DNA from: an uncultured Bacteroidales bacterium
Lineage (GTDB): Bacteria; Bacteroidota; Bacteroidia; Bacteroidales; Muribaculaceae
Assembly (NCBI GenBank): GCA_949289215.1
Contig: CASENC010000034.1
Coordinates: 1 to 33,435, forward strand
Direction of reading: 5' to 3'
DNA length: 33,435 nucleotides
A model generated the notes under the pieces. It was not told where the DNA came from. It ran no database searches and was given only the letters and a program-made list of their open reading frames with translations. The position numbers were made by a program, and so were the translations under genes. Position 1 is the stretch's first letter; each line of letters begins with the position of its first letter. Positions 1 through 7,817 of this stretch are shown one piece after another.

Positions 1-527
1 AAAACGAAGCCATCAGGGAACACCGTGCCAAACGCAAGGCCGCGCGGACAAGGCAGGATAAAGACCTCGTCGGGGAATGGGAACCGGAACGGATGCCAAA
101 CGGCGAAACCAAGCCACAGATTATGGCGCGCAGCAAGCATATCCTCCTGACACACAAGTCCAAATGGAACCCACAGCAACAGGAAAGGGCCGGCATATTG
201 TTCCGCATGTTCCCTGCGCTGGAGAGGGCATACAACCTCTACCTCGAACTTGTGGACATTTTCAACAAGGACTCCGTCCCGGCAGTGGCAAGGCTTAACC
301 TGGCCAGGTGGTATAACAGCGTGGAAGCATTCGGGTACAATGGCTTTGGCAAAGTAATCGAAACCTTCGAGAACCATAACGATACCATCGTCAACTACTT
401 CGATGGCAGGTTGACCAATGCCTCGGCAGAATCGTTCAACGCCAAAATCAAGGCTCTCCGCACACACTTCAGGGGCGTGGGTGACATAAGCTTCTTCATG
501 TTCAGGCTAGCAAAGCTATATTCCTGA
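1..527 (+). CDS. Transposase, C-terminal part (ISL3/ISAon1-type DDE), cut by window edge
   Basis: The reading frame is open from the window edge to the TGA at 525-527, giving 174 visible residues; the start lies outside. The C-terminal segment (DTIVNYFDGRLTNASAESFNAKIKA, written here in pieces: NYFDGRLTNASAESFN then KIKALRTHFRGV) is the signature of DDE_Tnp_ISL3-type transposases common in Bacteroidetes. The Glu of ASAESFN is expected to be the last catalytic acidic residue. The reading frame is intact to its natural stop, so the copy may be functional. About 75 nt separate it from the tRNA-Phe terminator and should contain the right end of the element; I could not define the terminal repeat from one end alone. 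Confidence 0.85.
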   Translation, partial: NEAIREHRAKRKAARTRQDKDLVGEWEPERMPNGETKPQIMARSKHILLTHKSKWNPQQQERAGILFRMFPALERAYNLYLELVDIFNKDSVPAVARLNLARWYNSVEAFGYNGFGKVIETFENHNDTIVNYFDGRLTNASAESFNAKIKALRTHFRGVGDISFFMFRLAKLYS

Positions 528-604
528 AATCCTCGTTCCACCAACCGGGAAAATCCGCTGATCCCTAAACTGTAGCAATGTGGTGGCAAATTGGCGTGGT
601 AGCT

Positions 605-650
605 ATAAAAGAAAAATGCCAAATAGTTATTGTTTAACTACTTAGCATTT
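605..650 (-). terminator. Terminator of tRNA-Phe
   Basis: Read on the minus strand, AAATGC (645-650) pairs with GCATTT (614-619). An inner TAGTTA/TAACTA pair extends the stem, and TTCTTTT follows. It lies 8 nt past the 3' end of the tRNA, so it probably ends that transcript. Confidence 0.65.
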
Positions 651-657
651 CTTGTTG

Positions 658-730
658 TGGTGCCACCAGGAATCGAACCGGGGACACAAGGATTTTCAGT
701 CCTTTGCTCTACCAACTGAGCTATGGCACC
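658..730 (-). tRNA. tRNA-Phe (anticodon GAA)
   Basis: Read on the minus strand this 73-nt sequence folds as a complete cloverleaf. The acceptor stem GGTGCCA pairs with TGGCACC, followed by discriminator A. The D-arm is GCTCAGTTGGTAGAGC, the anticodon loop CTGAAAA contains GAA (Phe), and the T-arm carries GGTTCGAATCC. The CCA end is not encoded, because the next bases are CAA. A strong Bacteroidetes promoter lies just upstream and a terminator downstream, so it appears to be a single-gene transcription unit. A 63-codon open frame crosses it and is not a gene. Confidence 0.97.
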
Positions 731-751
731 GTTGTTGCTTATTTGCGAGTG

Positions 752-783
752 CAAAGTTATGGGGAAATGTTGGATTGTGCAAA
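752..783 (-). promoter_or_regulatory. Promoter of tRNA-Phe (Bacteroidetes -33/-7)
   Basis: On the minus strand TTTG (780-783) is followed by a 20-bp spacer and TAACTTTG (752-759), an exact match to the TTTG-N19-21-TAnnTTTG pattern of the Bacteroidetes housekeeping sigma factor. The expected start is near 746, about 16 nt before the mature tRNA 5' end at 730. Confidence 0.8.
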
Positions 784-892
784 TTTTTTGCAATGTTTTT
801 GATGTTTTTTTGTCTGAATAATAGTGCATGGATAGTGTGTGGGTGTTTATTTGCTTGAGAATTATGATTTTACGGTTGTTTGCGAGTGCTGT

Positions 893-908
893 GTAAAATT
901 CATTTTAC
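893..908. repeat. 16-bp palindrome in the tRNA-Phe/umuC intergenic region
   Basis: GTAAAAT-TC-ATTTTAC is a perfect inverted repeat with a 2-bp centre, in the 372-bp gap between tRNA-Phe and the polymerase gene. It could be an operator. The rest of the gap holds the two promoters listed here and an 11-bp direct repeat TTTGCGAGTGC at 742-752 and 879-889; I see no gene in it. Confidence 0.4.
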
Positions 909-985
909 ATTCCCGCTTGTTGTCTTGTGGCGATTGGTCTTGTTTCCCTGGAGGCGAATTAAGATTGATACATTTGTGTTTTTAT

Positions 986-1016
986 TTTGAATTCAGGTGC
1001 CGATATGTTACATTTG
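986..1016 (+). promoter_or_regulatory. Promoter upstream of the Y-family polymerase
   Basis: TTTG (986-989), a 19-bp spacer, then TACATTTG (1009-1016) match the Bacteroidetes consensus. A second TACATTTG sits at 969-976 without a good -33 partner. Predicted transcription begins near 1022, leaving an 80-nt leader before the gene at 1103. Confidence 0.6.
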
Positions 1017-1102
1017 TATTATGAATACATATGAAGTTTCAGAAATCATTTCAAGTATTTAGGCTTGTAGGGATATATCGTATAAACTATTAAACATATA
1101 CC

Positions 1103-2332
1103 ATGATAGTACATCTTGATTGTAATTCTTTTTATGCATCGGTTGAGGTTGCCGAACATCCGGAATTTGTCGGCCGTCCGGTGGTCGTTGCCAATAATAA
1201 TGAAGCGGGTGGCGGAATAATACTTGCCCTCACACGGGAGGCAAAAAAACTGGGTTTACATCGTGGAGATCCTATTTTTAAAGTAAAACAAATACTTGAA
1301 GCCAATGACGTGGCTGTGTTTGCCGCCGACTTGTATAAGTATCGGAATGTATCGAGGCGCATTATGCAGGTTGTCGAGGCGCAAGAAATCGTACTTGATT
1401 TTTTGCAATACAGTGTGGATGAATTTTTCGGACTGATACCTGATGACGACCCGGAGTGTGTGCGCCAATGTATGAAACAGGTGGTTGACGTCATAACAGA
1501 AAGTTGCGGAATTCCTGTGAGTTGCGGATGTTCGGTCACTTACACGTTGGCGAAAACGGCCACCTGGTTTGCGAAGCGTTACGAGGCATATGGCGGCATT
1601 TGCATAATTACACCTGAAGTGCGGGAAAAGGCCTTGAAAAAGATTGCCATAGAAGATGTGTGGGGTATAGGCCGGCGCAGTGTTCCGCGACTGAAGCATT
1701 TGGGCGTTGCCACGGCGTATGATTTTGCCAGTCTTGGGGAATCGCTTGTCGATTCGCTAATGACCACTGCCGGAGTGCGCACATGGCGTGAATTGCATGG
1801 CATTCCGTCAATCGACTTGTCGGCTCCGGAGCATCAGCAATCTATTATGCACAGCCGCACATTTACGTTCATGGAGACGGAATTGAAGCGTTTGCATGAG
1901 TTGCTGAGTAATTATGCAGCCGATGCGGCAGTGAATTTGCGCCGTGAAAATTGCTTGTGCCGTACGGTTACGGTATTTATTTGTACCAATCCCCATCGCA
2001 CCGACTTGCCGCAATATTCCAATGCCGAGACGGTGAAATTATCTACAGCTACGTCTAATACCCAGGAAATAGTGCGGGTGTCTCTTGCTTTGCTCGACAA
2101 GTTGTTTGTTGCGGGATATAAATACAAGCGTATGGGCATCGTCCTCGGGGGGCTTGTTGAAGATGAAGGGTGGCAGCTCGATTTGTTTGACAATATAAAT
2201 ACCTCGGAAAAGCGTAGGCTTATGGAAGTGACCGATCGCCTGAATGTGAAATATGGCCGCAACACGGTGAGACTTACCGTGCAAGGTAATTCCCCTGTAA
2301 AATCTTCGGCTGATGAAGATAATACAATTTGA
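1103..2332 (+). CDS. Y-family DNA polymerase, UmuC-like
   Basis: At 409 aa this is the usual length for UmuC-type translesion polymerases. The N-terminus has the metal-binding Asp (D6 in HLDCNSFYASVE), and the palm motif SVDE (D106, E107) replaces the commoner SIDE. A helix-hairpin segment VWGIGRRSVPRL follows at about 187-198, and the C-terminal part has the little-finger and DUF4113-like tail (WQLDLFDN). It should copy past damaged bases. No umuD homologue lies nearby, unlike the classical umuDC operon, so its processivity partner, if any, is encoded elsewhere. It has its own promoter and converges on an Rpn-type nuclease gene 4 nt away. The finger segment NEAGGGIILALTREAKKLG differs from E. 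coli (GCVIARNAEAKALG). Confidence 0.92.
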   Translation: MIVHLDCNSFYASVEVAEHPEFVGRPVVVANNNEAGGGIILALTREAKKLGLHRGDPIFKVKQILEANDVAVFAADLYKYRNVSRRIMQVVEAQEIVLDFLQYSVDEFFGLIPDDDPECVRQCMKQVVDVITESCGIPVSCGCSVTYTLAKTATWFAKRYEAYGGICIITPEVREKALKKIAIEDVWGIGRRSVPRLKHLGVATAYDFASLGESLVDSLMTTAGVRTWRELHGIPSIDLSAPEHQQSIMHSRTFTFMETELKRLHELLSNYAADAAVNLRRENCLCRTVTVFICTNPHRTDLPQYSNAETVKLSTATSNTQEIVRVSLALLDKLFVAGYKYKRMGIVLGGLVEDEGWQLDLFDNINTSEKRRLMEVTDRLNVKYGRNTVRLTVQGNSPVKSSADEDNTI

Positions 2333-2336
2333 GTGG

Positions 2337-3236
2337 CTATAGCTTGTTTATTTCCTCGGCCGATAAGCCGGTTGCTTTGCAAATTGATTCTATGGGTATT
2401 CCTAAAGATTTCAAGTTCTTGGCTATGCTTGTTTTCTCTTCGGCGCGTCCTTCAGCCCGACCTTCAGCCAATCCTTTTTCTTTCCCTTTCTCCAGCCCCT
2501 CGGCCATGCCTTTAGCCAAGCCTGTGCGTTCGGCATCGCTGTAGAAACTTCGTTCAGTACTTACTGAATCCCAAAACCGGTCATATCCCAACAGTTGTGC
2601 ATCATCAAATGCCGATTCTTCTACCTCACCAAGGGCTTTGTTTATTTCAGGATTGTCAAGCATTTCTTCAGGCACTTCCTTTTGGTTATTACCTATTTCA
2701 GTTAGGAAACGAAGCCACAAGACTTGCATTCGTCGTTCACTGAATGTGGTGGGTTTGAATTTAGGCAATTCAACAAATATAATATTAAGGTCCTTGAAAA
2801 AATGGTCGCTATATTTCACGTTTTGCAACCGGTAATAGTGATAATAGTCTTCGATGCCTGGTTCAAAGATGTCGTTAATCAAGTTGAGTGAATATACTTC
2901 TTCGGTTTCTCCGTAATCGTCACCTTTCCCCAATTGGTATGTATAAGCTTTTGCAGTATTGAACACGACGCGTTGGACAAAAACCTTAGTCCACATCATT
3001 TGCATTTCCACGATAAATTGGCGGCCGCGTTTGTCCCGGCAACGCACGTCAACTATGCTATATTTGCGAAATGGTGTCACCGGCATTAATTCTGCCGGCA
3101 TATAATCAAGTTCGTCAATAAAATCTTCGGGTTTTTCAAACGGTAACAAGGCATTGAGCAAACTTTTCACCAAATCGGGATGTTTGCCAAATACCTTTTT
3201 AAAAGTCAAGTCGGCTTTCGGATCTAAGTATCTCAT
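2337..3236 (-). CDS. Rpn-family / PD-(D/E)XK nuclease family transposase-like protein
   Basis: The 299-aa protein begins MRYLDPKADLTFKKVFG, the hallmark of the PDDEXK_2 family (recombination-promoting Rpn nucleases, often annotated as PD-(D/E)XK nuclease family transposases). The catalytic pattern is visible as D63 (SIVDVRC) and E77-x-Q79 (FIVEMQ). The C-terminus has a run of near-repeats (GMAEGLEKG, GKEKGLAEG, RAEGRAEEK), then an HTH-like tail IPIESICKATGLSAEEI. Such repeat-bearing tails are common and variable in the family. It is expressed from its own promoter and ends 4 nt from the convergent polymerase. Whether it acts in recombination, defence or nothing obvious cannot be told from sequence. 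Confidence 0.88.
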   Translation of the reverse strand: MRYLDPKADLTFKKVFGKHPDLVKSLLNALLPFEKPEDFIDELDYMPAELMPVTPFRKYSIVDVRCRDKRGRQFIVEMQMMWTKVFVQRVVFNTAKAYTYQLGKGDDYGETEEVYSLNLINDIFEPGIEDYYHYYRLQNVKYSDHFFKDLNIIFVELPKFKPTTFSERRMQVLWLRFLTEIGNNQKEVPEEMLDNPEINKALGEVEESAFDDAQLLGYDRFWDSVSTERSFYSDAERTGLAKGMAEGLEKGKEKGLAEGRAEGRAEEKTSIAKNLKSLGIPIESICKATGLSAEEINKL

Positions 3237-3255
3237 AACTCAATTCGTTTTGATA

Positions 3256-3287
3256 CAAAAATACAATAAAAAAGTTTGATTGGCAAA
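3256..3287 (-). promoter_or_regulatory. Promoter of the Rpn-family gene
   Basis: On the minus strand TTTG (3284-3287), a 20-bp spacer and TATTTTTG (3256-3263) match the Bacteroidetes consensus exactly. The -33 box directly abuts the stop codon of the upstream metallopeptidase gene. The start codon is about 20 nt downstream of the -7 box. Confidence 0.75.
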
Positions 3288-4007
3288 TTAAATCGGCCAA
3301 CAGAAATGTTTCAATTCGGCATCAAGCCCTTTTTCATTGCCGTTGCAGTATTGGTTAAGCAATGCATGGAATTGCGAGCTGTGGTTGAAATGAGTAAGGT
3401 GCGCCAATTCATGCAATATTACGAATTTTGCGAGATGTGTGGGAAGGAACACCAAATTGCTTGAGAGTTGTATTTCTCCGGTTGGCGTACAATGCCCAAG
3501 TTTGTGCAGCCCGTTGCCGATTACAAATTTTGTTGGTTTGATTCCTATTTCAATACTTGTCATCTGGGCTAATTCTATTACGGTTTGTTGTGCCATACGT
3601 TTTGCGAGCAGTTTCAGGCATCGGGATATTAATACAGTAACGTTTTCATCATTGAAGTCCATGCCGGAGTGTACCTTAACGCTAAGTTCTTTTTCTCCGT
3701 CGTTGCCAAATACAGCCTTGCGAGGGAATCGCTGTTGCAATCCTATGGTAATTTTATAACCATCGAGGCATTCTATTTCCTGTCCGTTGCGGTAACGCAA
3801 TTTTGTTTTCTCGTTTTTTGCAATTATCTGCCTTAATTTTGCACGGTTCTCGTTGATGACTTTACAAAGCTCGGAGTAGTTTATTCCTGCAGGTACGTGT
3901 AATTCTACTATGCCGTTATGCACACGTGACCTGATGCTTTTCATGCCGCGGCGCGTGGAGATAATGATGTTGCCAAATTCCTTGTCGATGAATCGATATT
4001 GTCCCAT
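3288..4007 (-). CDS. YgjP-like (DUF45/M48-type) zinc metallopeptidase
   Basis: The zinc-binding motif HELAH sits near residues 199-203 of the 239-aa product, followed by THFNHSSQFHALL, which supplies the third ligand region. The preceding KLGHCTPTGEIQLS resembles the conserved W/R-x-SC-x4-G-x-I-x-L-N segment of the YgjP/SprT-like family. I chose the ATG at 4005-4007. A GTG at 4029-4031 would add 8 residues (MGTITVTT) but overlaps the end of nadK, and the family N-terminus starts near YRFIDKEF. The gene follows nadK with 11 nt between and is probably cotranscribed with it. No secretion signal is present, so it should be cytoplasmic; its substrate is unknown. Confidence 0.88.
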   Translation of the reverse strand: MGQYRFIDKEFGNIIISTRRGMKSIRSRVHNGIVELHVPAGINYSELCKVINENRAKLRQIIAKNEKTKLRYRNGQEIECLDGYKITIGLQQRFPRKAVFGNDGEKELSVKVHSGMDFNDENVTVLISRCLKLLAKRMAQQTVIELAQMTSIEIGIKPTKFVIGNGLHKLGHCTPTGEIQLSSNLVFLPTHLAKFVILHELAHLTHFNHSSQFHALLNQYCNGNEKGLDAELKHFCWPI

Positions 4008-4018
4008 CGTCGTTACTG

Positions 4019-4879
4019 TTATTGTCCCCACATAAGTTTTTGGCGCAACGTATCGGCATAATTGTGGTCGAATGGCTCCACCACTCTTGTGTAAATATCG
4101 GATTTGTGTATTGTAATGGCCGATCCTGAAGGGAATGAATATGCCTCGCCGTCGAGGCTCACAAGATATTGCTGTGCGCGAGAGCCGGTTTCAACCTCGA
4201 TGACCGAGTCGTCACGTAGCACAAGCGGGCGCATAGTGAGCGAATGGGGTGAAATAGGTGATAAAACCATTACATTAGCAGTAGGCTCTATGAGAGGCCC
4301 GCCGACACTCAGATTGTAGGCTGTGGAACCGGTCGGTGTCGAAATCACCAACCCGTCGCCTCGGTATGTGGTGAGGTTTATGCCATTTACCCATGTGTGC
4401 ATTGCCAACATCGAGCAATTGTCTTGCCGTAATATCGAGACTTCATTCAAGGCTAGCATATTGTCAATTTCGATGCCGCAATTATTGCTAATTTCAAGCA
4501 TGGTTCTGTATCCGACCTTGAATCTCCTTCCAAATAGCTCATCGGCCATCCTTTCCACATCGGTCACGTTGGCTGCGGCAAGGTAGCCAAGGTGGCCGGT
4601 GTTTATGCCCAGGATTGGAATTCCTTTTTGGGCCACAACCCGTGCTGTGCGCAGGAATGTGCCGTCGCCTCCTATGCTCAATGCCACGTCGCCATCCATT
4701 TTGCACGCCTGCCTGCTTTCGGTTTTATCTATCGTTATGTCAAGCACATATCTAAGATATTGGTAGAAACTGCGTTCCACCTCTATTTCGGCACCATTGC
4801 GGCGCAAAACCATTATCAGGTGGCGCAACTCATTGGCATAGTGTTGCTGATATTCATTCCCGAAGAGCAATATTCTCAT
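4019..4879 (-). CDS. nadK: NAD kinase
   Basis: NAD kinase phosphorylates NAD to NADP using ATP or polyphosphate. The 286-aa product shows GGDGTFLRTA (residues 70-79, including the catalytic Asp72), NTGHLGYLA, and the NAD-binding TPTGSTAYNLSVGGP. The start is placed at MRILLFGNEY, where family similarity begins. An in-frame upstream ATG would add 32 residues with no family similarity that run back over the intergenic region. It is the first gene of a unit with the YgjP-like peptidase and is divergent from pdxJ. Minus-strand TAnnTTTG boxes at 5004-5011 and 4987-4994 are candidate -7 elements, but neither has a clear -33 partner. Confidence 0.96.
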   Translation of the reverse strand: MRILLFGNEYQQHYANELRHLIMVLRRNGAEIEVERSFYQYLRYVLDITIDKTESRQACKMDGDVALSIGGDGTFLRTARVVAQKGIPILGINTGHLGYLAAANVTDVERMADELFGRRFKVGYRTMLEISNNCGIEIDNMLALNEVSILRQDNCSMLAMHTWVNGINLTTYRGDGLVISTPTGSTAYNLSVGGPLIEPTANVMVLSPISPHSLTMRPLVLRDDSVIEVETGSRAQQYLVSLDGEAYSFPSGSAITIHKSDIYTRVVEPFDHNYADTLRQKLMWGQ

Positions 4880-4952
4880 AGTCGATACATTCGTTGGATA
4901 GGCATTGATGCAAGACAGGCATTGGCTTGGCATAAAAAACAAACAAGTTTGT

Positions 4953-4983
4953 TTTGTTCTGCGCTTGCCTTGCACTATCTTTG
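4953..4983 (+). promoter_or_regulatory. Promoter of the pdxJ-exbBD-tonB operon
   Basis: TTTG (4953-4956), a 19-bp spacer and TATCTTTG (4976-4983) fit the Bacteroidetes consensus. Transcription would start near 4989, giving an 80-nt leader before pdxJ. It lies in the nadK/pdxJ divergent gap. Confidence 0.65.
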
Positions 4984-5069
4984 CAGCAAAATTAATGCAT
5001 TTACAAATATACGATATTTTTATTGTAACCGTAATTATTTTAAAGGTGCATTTTTATAGGAGATAAGGA

Positions 5070-5783
5070 ATGACAAATTTAAGTGTTAATATTAACAAAG
5101 TTGCCACCCTGCGCAATGCCCGTGGCGGGAATATCCCAGATGTTGAAAAAGTTGCAGTGGATTGCGAACGGTTTGGAGCCGATGGCATAACCGTTCATCC
5201 GCGGCCCGACGAGCGGCACATTCGCCGCAGTGATGTTTATGCGTTACGGCCAATTGTCCGCACCGAATTTAATATTGAAGGTTACCCGTCGGAAGATCTA
5301 ATCGACTTGTTGCTGAAAGTCAAGCCGGAACAGGCAACGCTTGTCCCGGATGCTCCCGATGCTCTCACTTCCACTGCCGGATGGGATGTGGCCAATCACC
5401 TTGACTTCCTTACTTCGGTAGTTGACCGTCTGAAAGAAGCCGGTATCCGCACAAGCATATTTGTCGGCACCGATATCGAGAATATAAAGCTTGCAGCCAA
5501 AACGGGCGCCGACCGCATAGAATTATATACCGAGCCTTATGCTGCGGCTTATCCCAAAAATCCGGCTGCCGCCGTGGCTCCGTTTGTGGCTGCTTCCGAA
5601 GCCGCCCACAAGGTCGGGTTGGGAGTGAACGCAGGCCATGACTTGAGCCTTGTCAATTTGAGGTACTTTTATGAGAATGTTCCGCATCTTAACGAGGTGT
5701 CGATAGGGCATTGCCTGATTTGCGATGCGTTGTATTTGGGGCTTGAGAAAACTATCGCCGCGTATAAAAATTGTTTAAAATAA
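5070..5783 (+). CDS. pdxJ: Pyridoxine 5'-phosphate synthase
   Basis: PdxJ condenses 1-deoxy-xylulose 5-phosphate with 3-amino-2-oxopropyl phosphate to make pyridoxine 5'-phosphate, the last ring-forming step of DXP-dependent vitamin B6 synthesis. The 237-aa length is typical. Landmarks are [28 protein letters not shown] (H43, R45, H50), EFNIEG (E70) and GVNAGHDL. The start is supported by an unusually good Shine-Dalgarno for this phylum, AGGAG at 5058-5062, 7 nt before the ATG. The 22-nt gap to exbB suggests cotranscription with the TonB energy-transduction genes. Confidence 0.97.
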   Translation: MTNLSVNINKVATLRNARGGNIPDVEKVAVDCERFGADGITVHPRPDERHIRRSDVYALRPIVRTEFNIEGYPSEDLIDLLLKVKPEQATLVPDAPDALTSTAGWDVANHLDFLTSVVDRLKEAGIRTSIFVGTDIENIKLAAKTGADRIELYTEPYAAAYPKNPAAAVAPFVAASEAAHKVGLGVNAGHDLSLVNLRYFYENVPHLNEVSIGHCLICDALYLGLEKTIAAYKNCLK

Positions 5784-5805
5784 TCCACATTGAAATTCTG
5801 TTATT

Positions 5806-6540
5806 ATGGCTATACTTAATTTTATCATGGCAGCCTTCCAGTCTGTAAGTGCCGACTTGCTGCCTGCTGACACGCTCGGTACCATGCAACAGGCAGCAGA
5901 GACTGTCGCCACACAAGAAATGTCGGTGTGGGAACTCACGCTGAAAGGCGGCATCATAATGATACCACTTGCAATACTGTCGGTTATAAGCATATATATA
6001 CTTATCGAGCGTTTCCTTGCAATAAAGACAGCAGCCAAGGAAGACAAGACGTTCATGAAACGCATAAAGGATTATATCCACGACGGCGAAATAGAAAGTG
6101 CCATGAACTTGTGCAAGAAGACCGACACGCCATATTCGCGCCTTATAATGAAGGGTATTTCACGCATCGGCCGGCCCATGAATGATGTGCTTGTGGCTAT
6201 CGAAAATACCGGAAATATGGAAATAACGGCTCTGGGCAAAGGCTTTAACTGGCTTGCCACTACGGCTGCGGGTGCTCCCATGCTTGGGTTCCTGGGAACT
6301 GTGACGGGTATGGTGCGGGCATTCTTTGCATTGGCAAGTGCCGGTAATAATGCCAATATTGCAGTGCTTGCAAGCGGTATATATGAAGCATTGGTTACGA
6401 CGGTTGCCGGACTTATTGTGGGTATTATAGCCTTGTTTGCTTACAATTTCCTTGTTTCACGTCTTAACAAGGTGATGAACCAGCTTGAAGCAAAAACTAT
6501 GGAATTTATGGACCTGCTCAATGAGCCGGCAGCAAAATAA
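5806..6540 (+). CDS. exbB: MotA/TolQ/ExbB proton channel family protein
   Basis: ExbB is the pentameric inner-membrane channel subunit that, with ExbD, turns proton flow into mechanical energy for TonB. The 244-aa protein has three hydrophobic segments: about 48-68 (GGIIMIPLAILSVISIYILI), and two in the C-terminal half around GAPMLGFLGTVTGMVRAF and VAGLIVGIIALFAYNFLVSRL. GFLGTVTGM is the family signature. An N-terminal stretch of about 40 residues precedes the first segment, as in other Bacteroidetes ExbB/TolQ proteins. It is followed directly by exbD and tonB, so assignment to the TonB rather than the Tol system rests on context. Confidence 0.93.
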   Translation: MAILNFIMAAFQSVSADLLPADTLGTMQQAAETVATQEMSVWELTLKGGIIMIPLAILSVISIYILIERFLAIKTAAKEDKTFMKRIKDYIHDGEIESAMNLCKKTDTPYSRLIMKGISRIGRPMNDVLVAIENTGNMEITALGKGFNWLATTAAGAPMLGFLGTVTGMVRAFFALASAGNNANIAVLASGIYEALVTTVAGLIVGIIALFAYNFLVSRLNKVMNQLEAKTMEFMDLLNEPAAK

Positions 6541-6559
6541 TAAATAGGAGAACGCAACT

Positions 6560-7006
6560 ATGGCACTCAAACGGCAACACGACATGATGTCGATGTTCAG
6601 TATGGCATCAATGACCGATGTCATATTCCTGTTGCTCATATTCTTCATGGTAACATCGACCTTTGTTTACCCGTCGGCTCTTGAGGTGGACTTGCCACAG
6701 TCGAGCCAACAGACGGCATTGAAACCCGGCACACGCATATATATAGATAAGGATATGGTGATGTATGGCGCTTTTGGTGATGAAGAACCTAAAGCTTTGC
6801 CCGAAGACCAACTGTTGACATTCTTGCGGTTGGCGCAGCAAAACAATCCCGAGCAATTTATTGCCTTGTATGCCGACGCATCGGTTCCTTATGGTAAAAT
6901 CGTGGAAATCTTGGATAAAGGAGCGCGCAATAATCTGAAGATTGTGCTTGCAACCACTCCGGCTTCCCCCAATTATGCCACTCCGGGCAAGACAAAAAAC
7001 ATATAA
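6560..7006 (+). CDS. exbD: ExbD/TolR family biopolymer transport protein
   Basis: The 148-aa protein has one N-terminal transmembrane helix (about 18-38, MTDVIFLLLIFFMVTSTF) containing the proton-carrying Asp20, and a periplasmic domain that starts with the family motif VDLPQSS. AGGAG at 6546-6550, 9 nt before the ATG, supports the start. Many Bacteroidetes encode two consecutive ExbD paralogues; only one is present here. It lies between exbB and tonB with gaps of 19 and 15 nt. Confidence 0.93.
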   Translation: MALKRQHDMMSMFSMASMTDVIFLLLIFFMVTSTFVYPSALEVDLPQSSQQTALKPGTRIYIDKDMVMYGAFGDEEPKALPEDQLLTFLRLAQQNNPEQFIALYADASVPYGKIVEILDKGARNNLKIVLATTPASPNYATPGKTKNI

Positions 7007-7021
7007 TAGCACAAAACCGTA

Positions 7022-7804
7022 ATGAACGACCCCGACAAGAATAAAAAATTGGCATTGGCGGCAACTGTGGTGTTTCACATTGCAGTGTTGCTTATTCTTG
7101 TATTGTCTTATTTGCATTACACCGATATCCCTATTGAGGACGATGCCACACGGCAAGACATTACGTTTTTCGGTGGTGAATATGTGATGCTTGGAAATGC
7201 TTTGCAACAGCAAGATGACGAGGCTGCCACATCGGCCACCGATGCGGAGCAGGCGAATACCGGCGACAATATTGATGATGCCGGCACGGCAGGGCAGTCG
7301 GCAACACCTGCGTTGTCAACCGACAAGCAATCTCCCATGCAGGCGGCATGTGAATCGGAACAAGCAGGCCCCACTCAAGAAGAACTTGCCGAACAAGAAC
7401 GCATACGTCGCCGCCAGGAAACCGAAAGACGCACAAACCGACTTGTGCAAGGAGCTTTTAATAACTCAAACGGGAAAGGAAAGGGTAACGAAGGCCAACC
7501 CGATGGCAACAGTTCCACAGGTGTTCGTTCTGGATCTCCGGGTGTATCGGGATTGTCGGCAGGTTACACACTTGAGCATTGGGGCAATCCCAGTAGTCCT
7601 GTCGAAGGAACAATTGTGATAAGGGTTCGTGTAAATTCTCGCGGACAAGTGATTGCCGCCAATTATGACAGTGGCAGCGGAACTGCTGCAAGCGACATGG
7701 ACGTGCGCCGAAGTTGTGAACAAGCATCGCGGCAGTCTCGATTTAAGGTGCCGATTGGAACTGTGGGTGAGGCCATTGGTTACATAACGTGGAAATTCCA
7801 ATAA
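7022..7804 (+). CDS. TonB-like energy transducer
   Basis: The 260-aa product has a short cytoplasmic N-terminus, one transmembrane helix (about 10-31, LALAATVVFHIAVLLILVLSYL), a long low-complexity periplasmic linker and a C-terminal fold resembling the TonB C-terminal domain (EGTIVIRVRVNSRGQVIAANYDSG, quoted in part as IVIRVRVNSRGQV, ending IGYITWKFQ). The linker is rich in Gln, Glu, Ala, Thr, Ser and Gly and nearly lacks the Pro-Glu/Pro-Lys repeats of classical TonB. It also has a charged Glu/Arg stretch EEELAEQERIRRRQETERR-like at about 120-140. Its position after exbB and exbD makes a TonB (or TolA-like) role likely, handing energy to outer-membrane transporters. Confidence 0.82.
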   Translation: MNDPDKNKKLALAATVVFHIAVLLILVLSYLHYTDIPIEDDATRQDITFFGGEYVMLGNALQQQDDEAATSATDAEQANTGDNIDDAGTAGQSATPALSTDKQSPMQAACESEQAGPTQEELAEQERIRRRQETERRTNRLVQGAFNNSNGKGKGNEGQPDGNSSTGVRSGSPGVSGLSAGYTLEHWGNPSSPVEGTIVIRVRVNSRGQVIAANYDSGSGTAASDMDVRRSCEQASRQSRFKVPIGTVGEAIGYITWKFQ

Positions 7805-7817
7805 GTGCAGTTTGCTT

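Noticed and set aside
638-829. 63-codon open frame across tRNA-Phe
   Set aside because: Its sequence contains translated tRNA (the T-arm region reads as a common false peptide) and it overlaps the tRNA promoter.
4880-4975. Longer NAD kinase with 32 extra N-terminal residues
   Set aside because: The extra residues are Cys/Gln-rich without family resemblance; the conserved N-terminus begins at MRILLFG.
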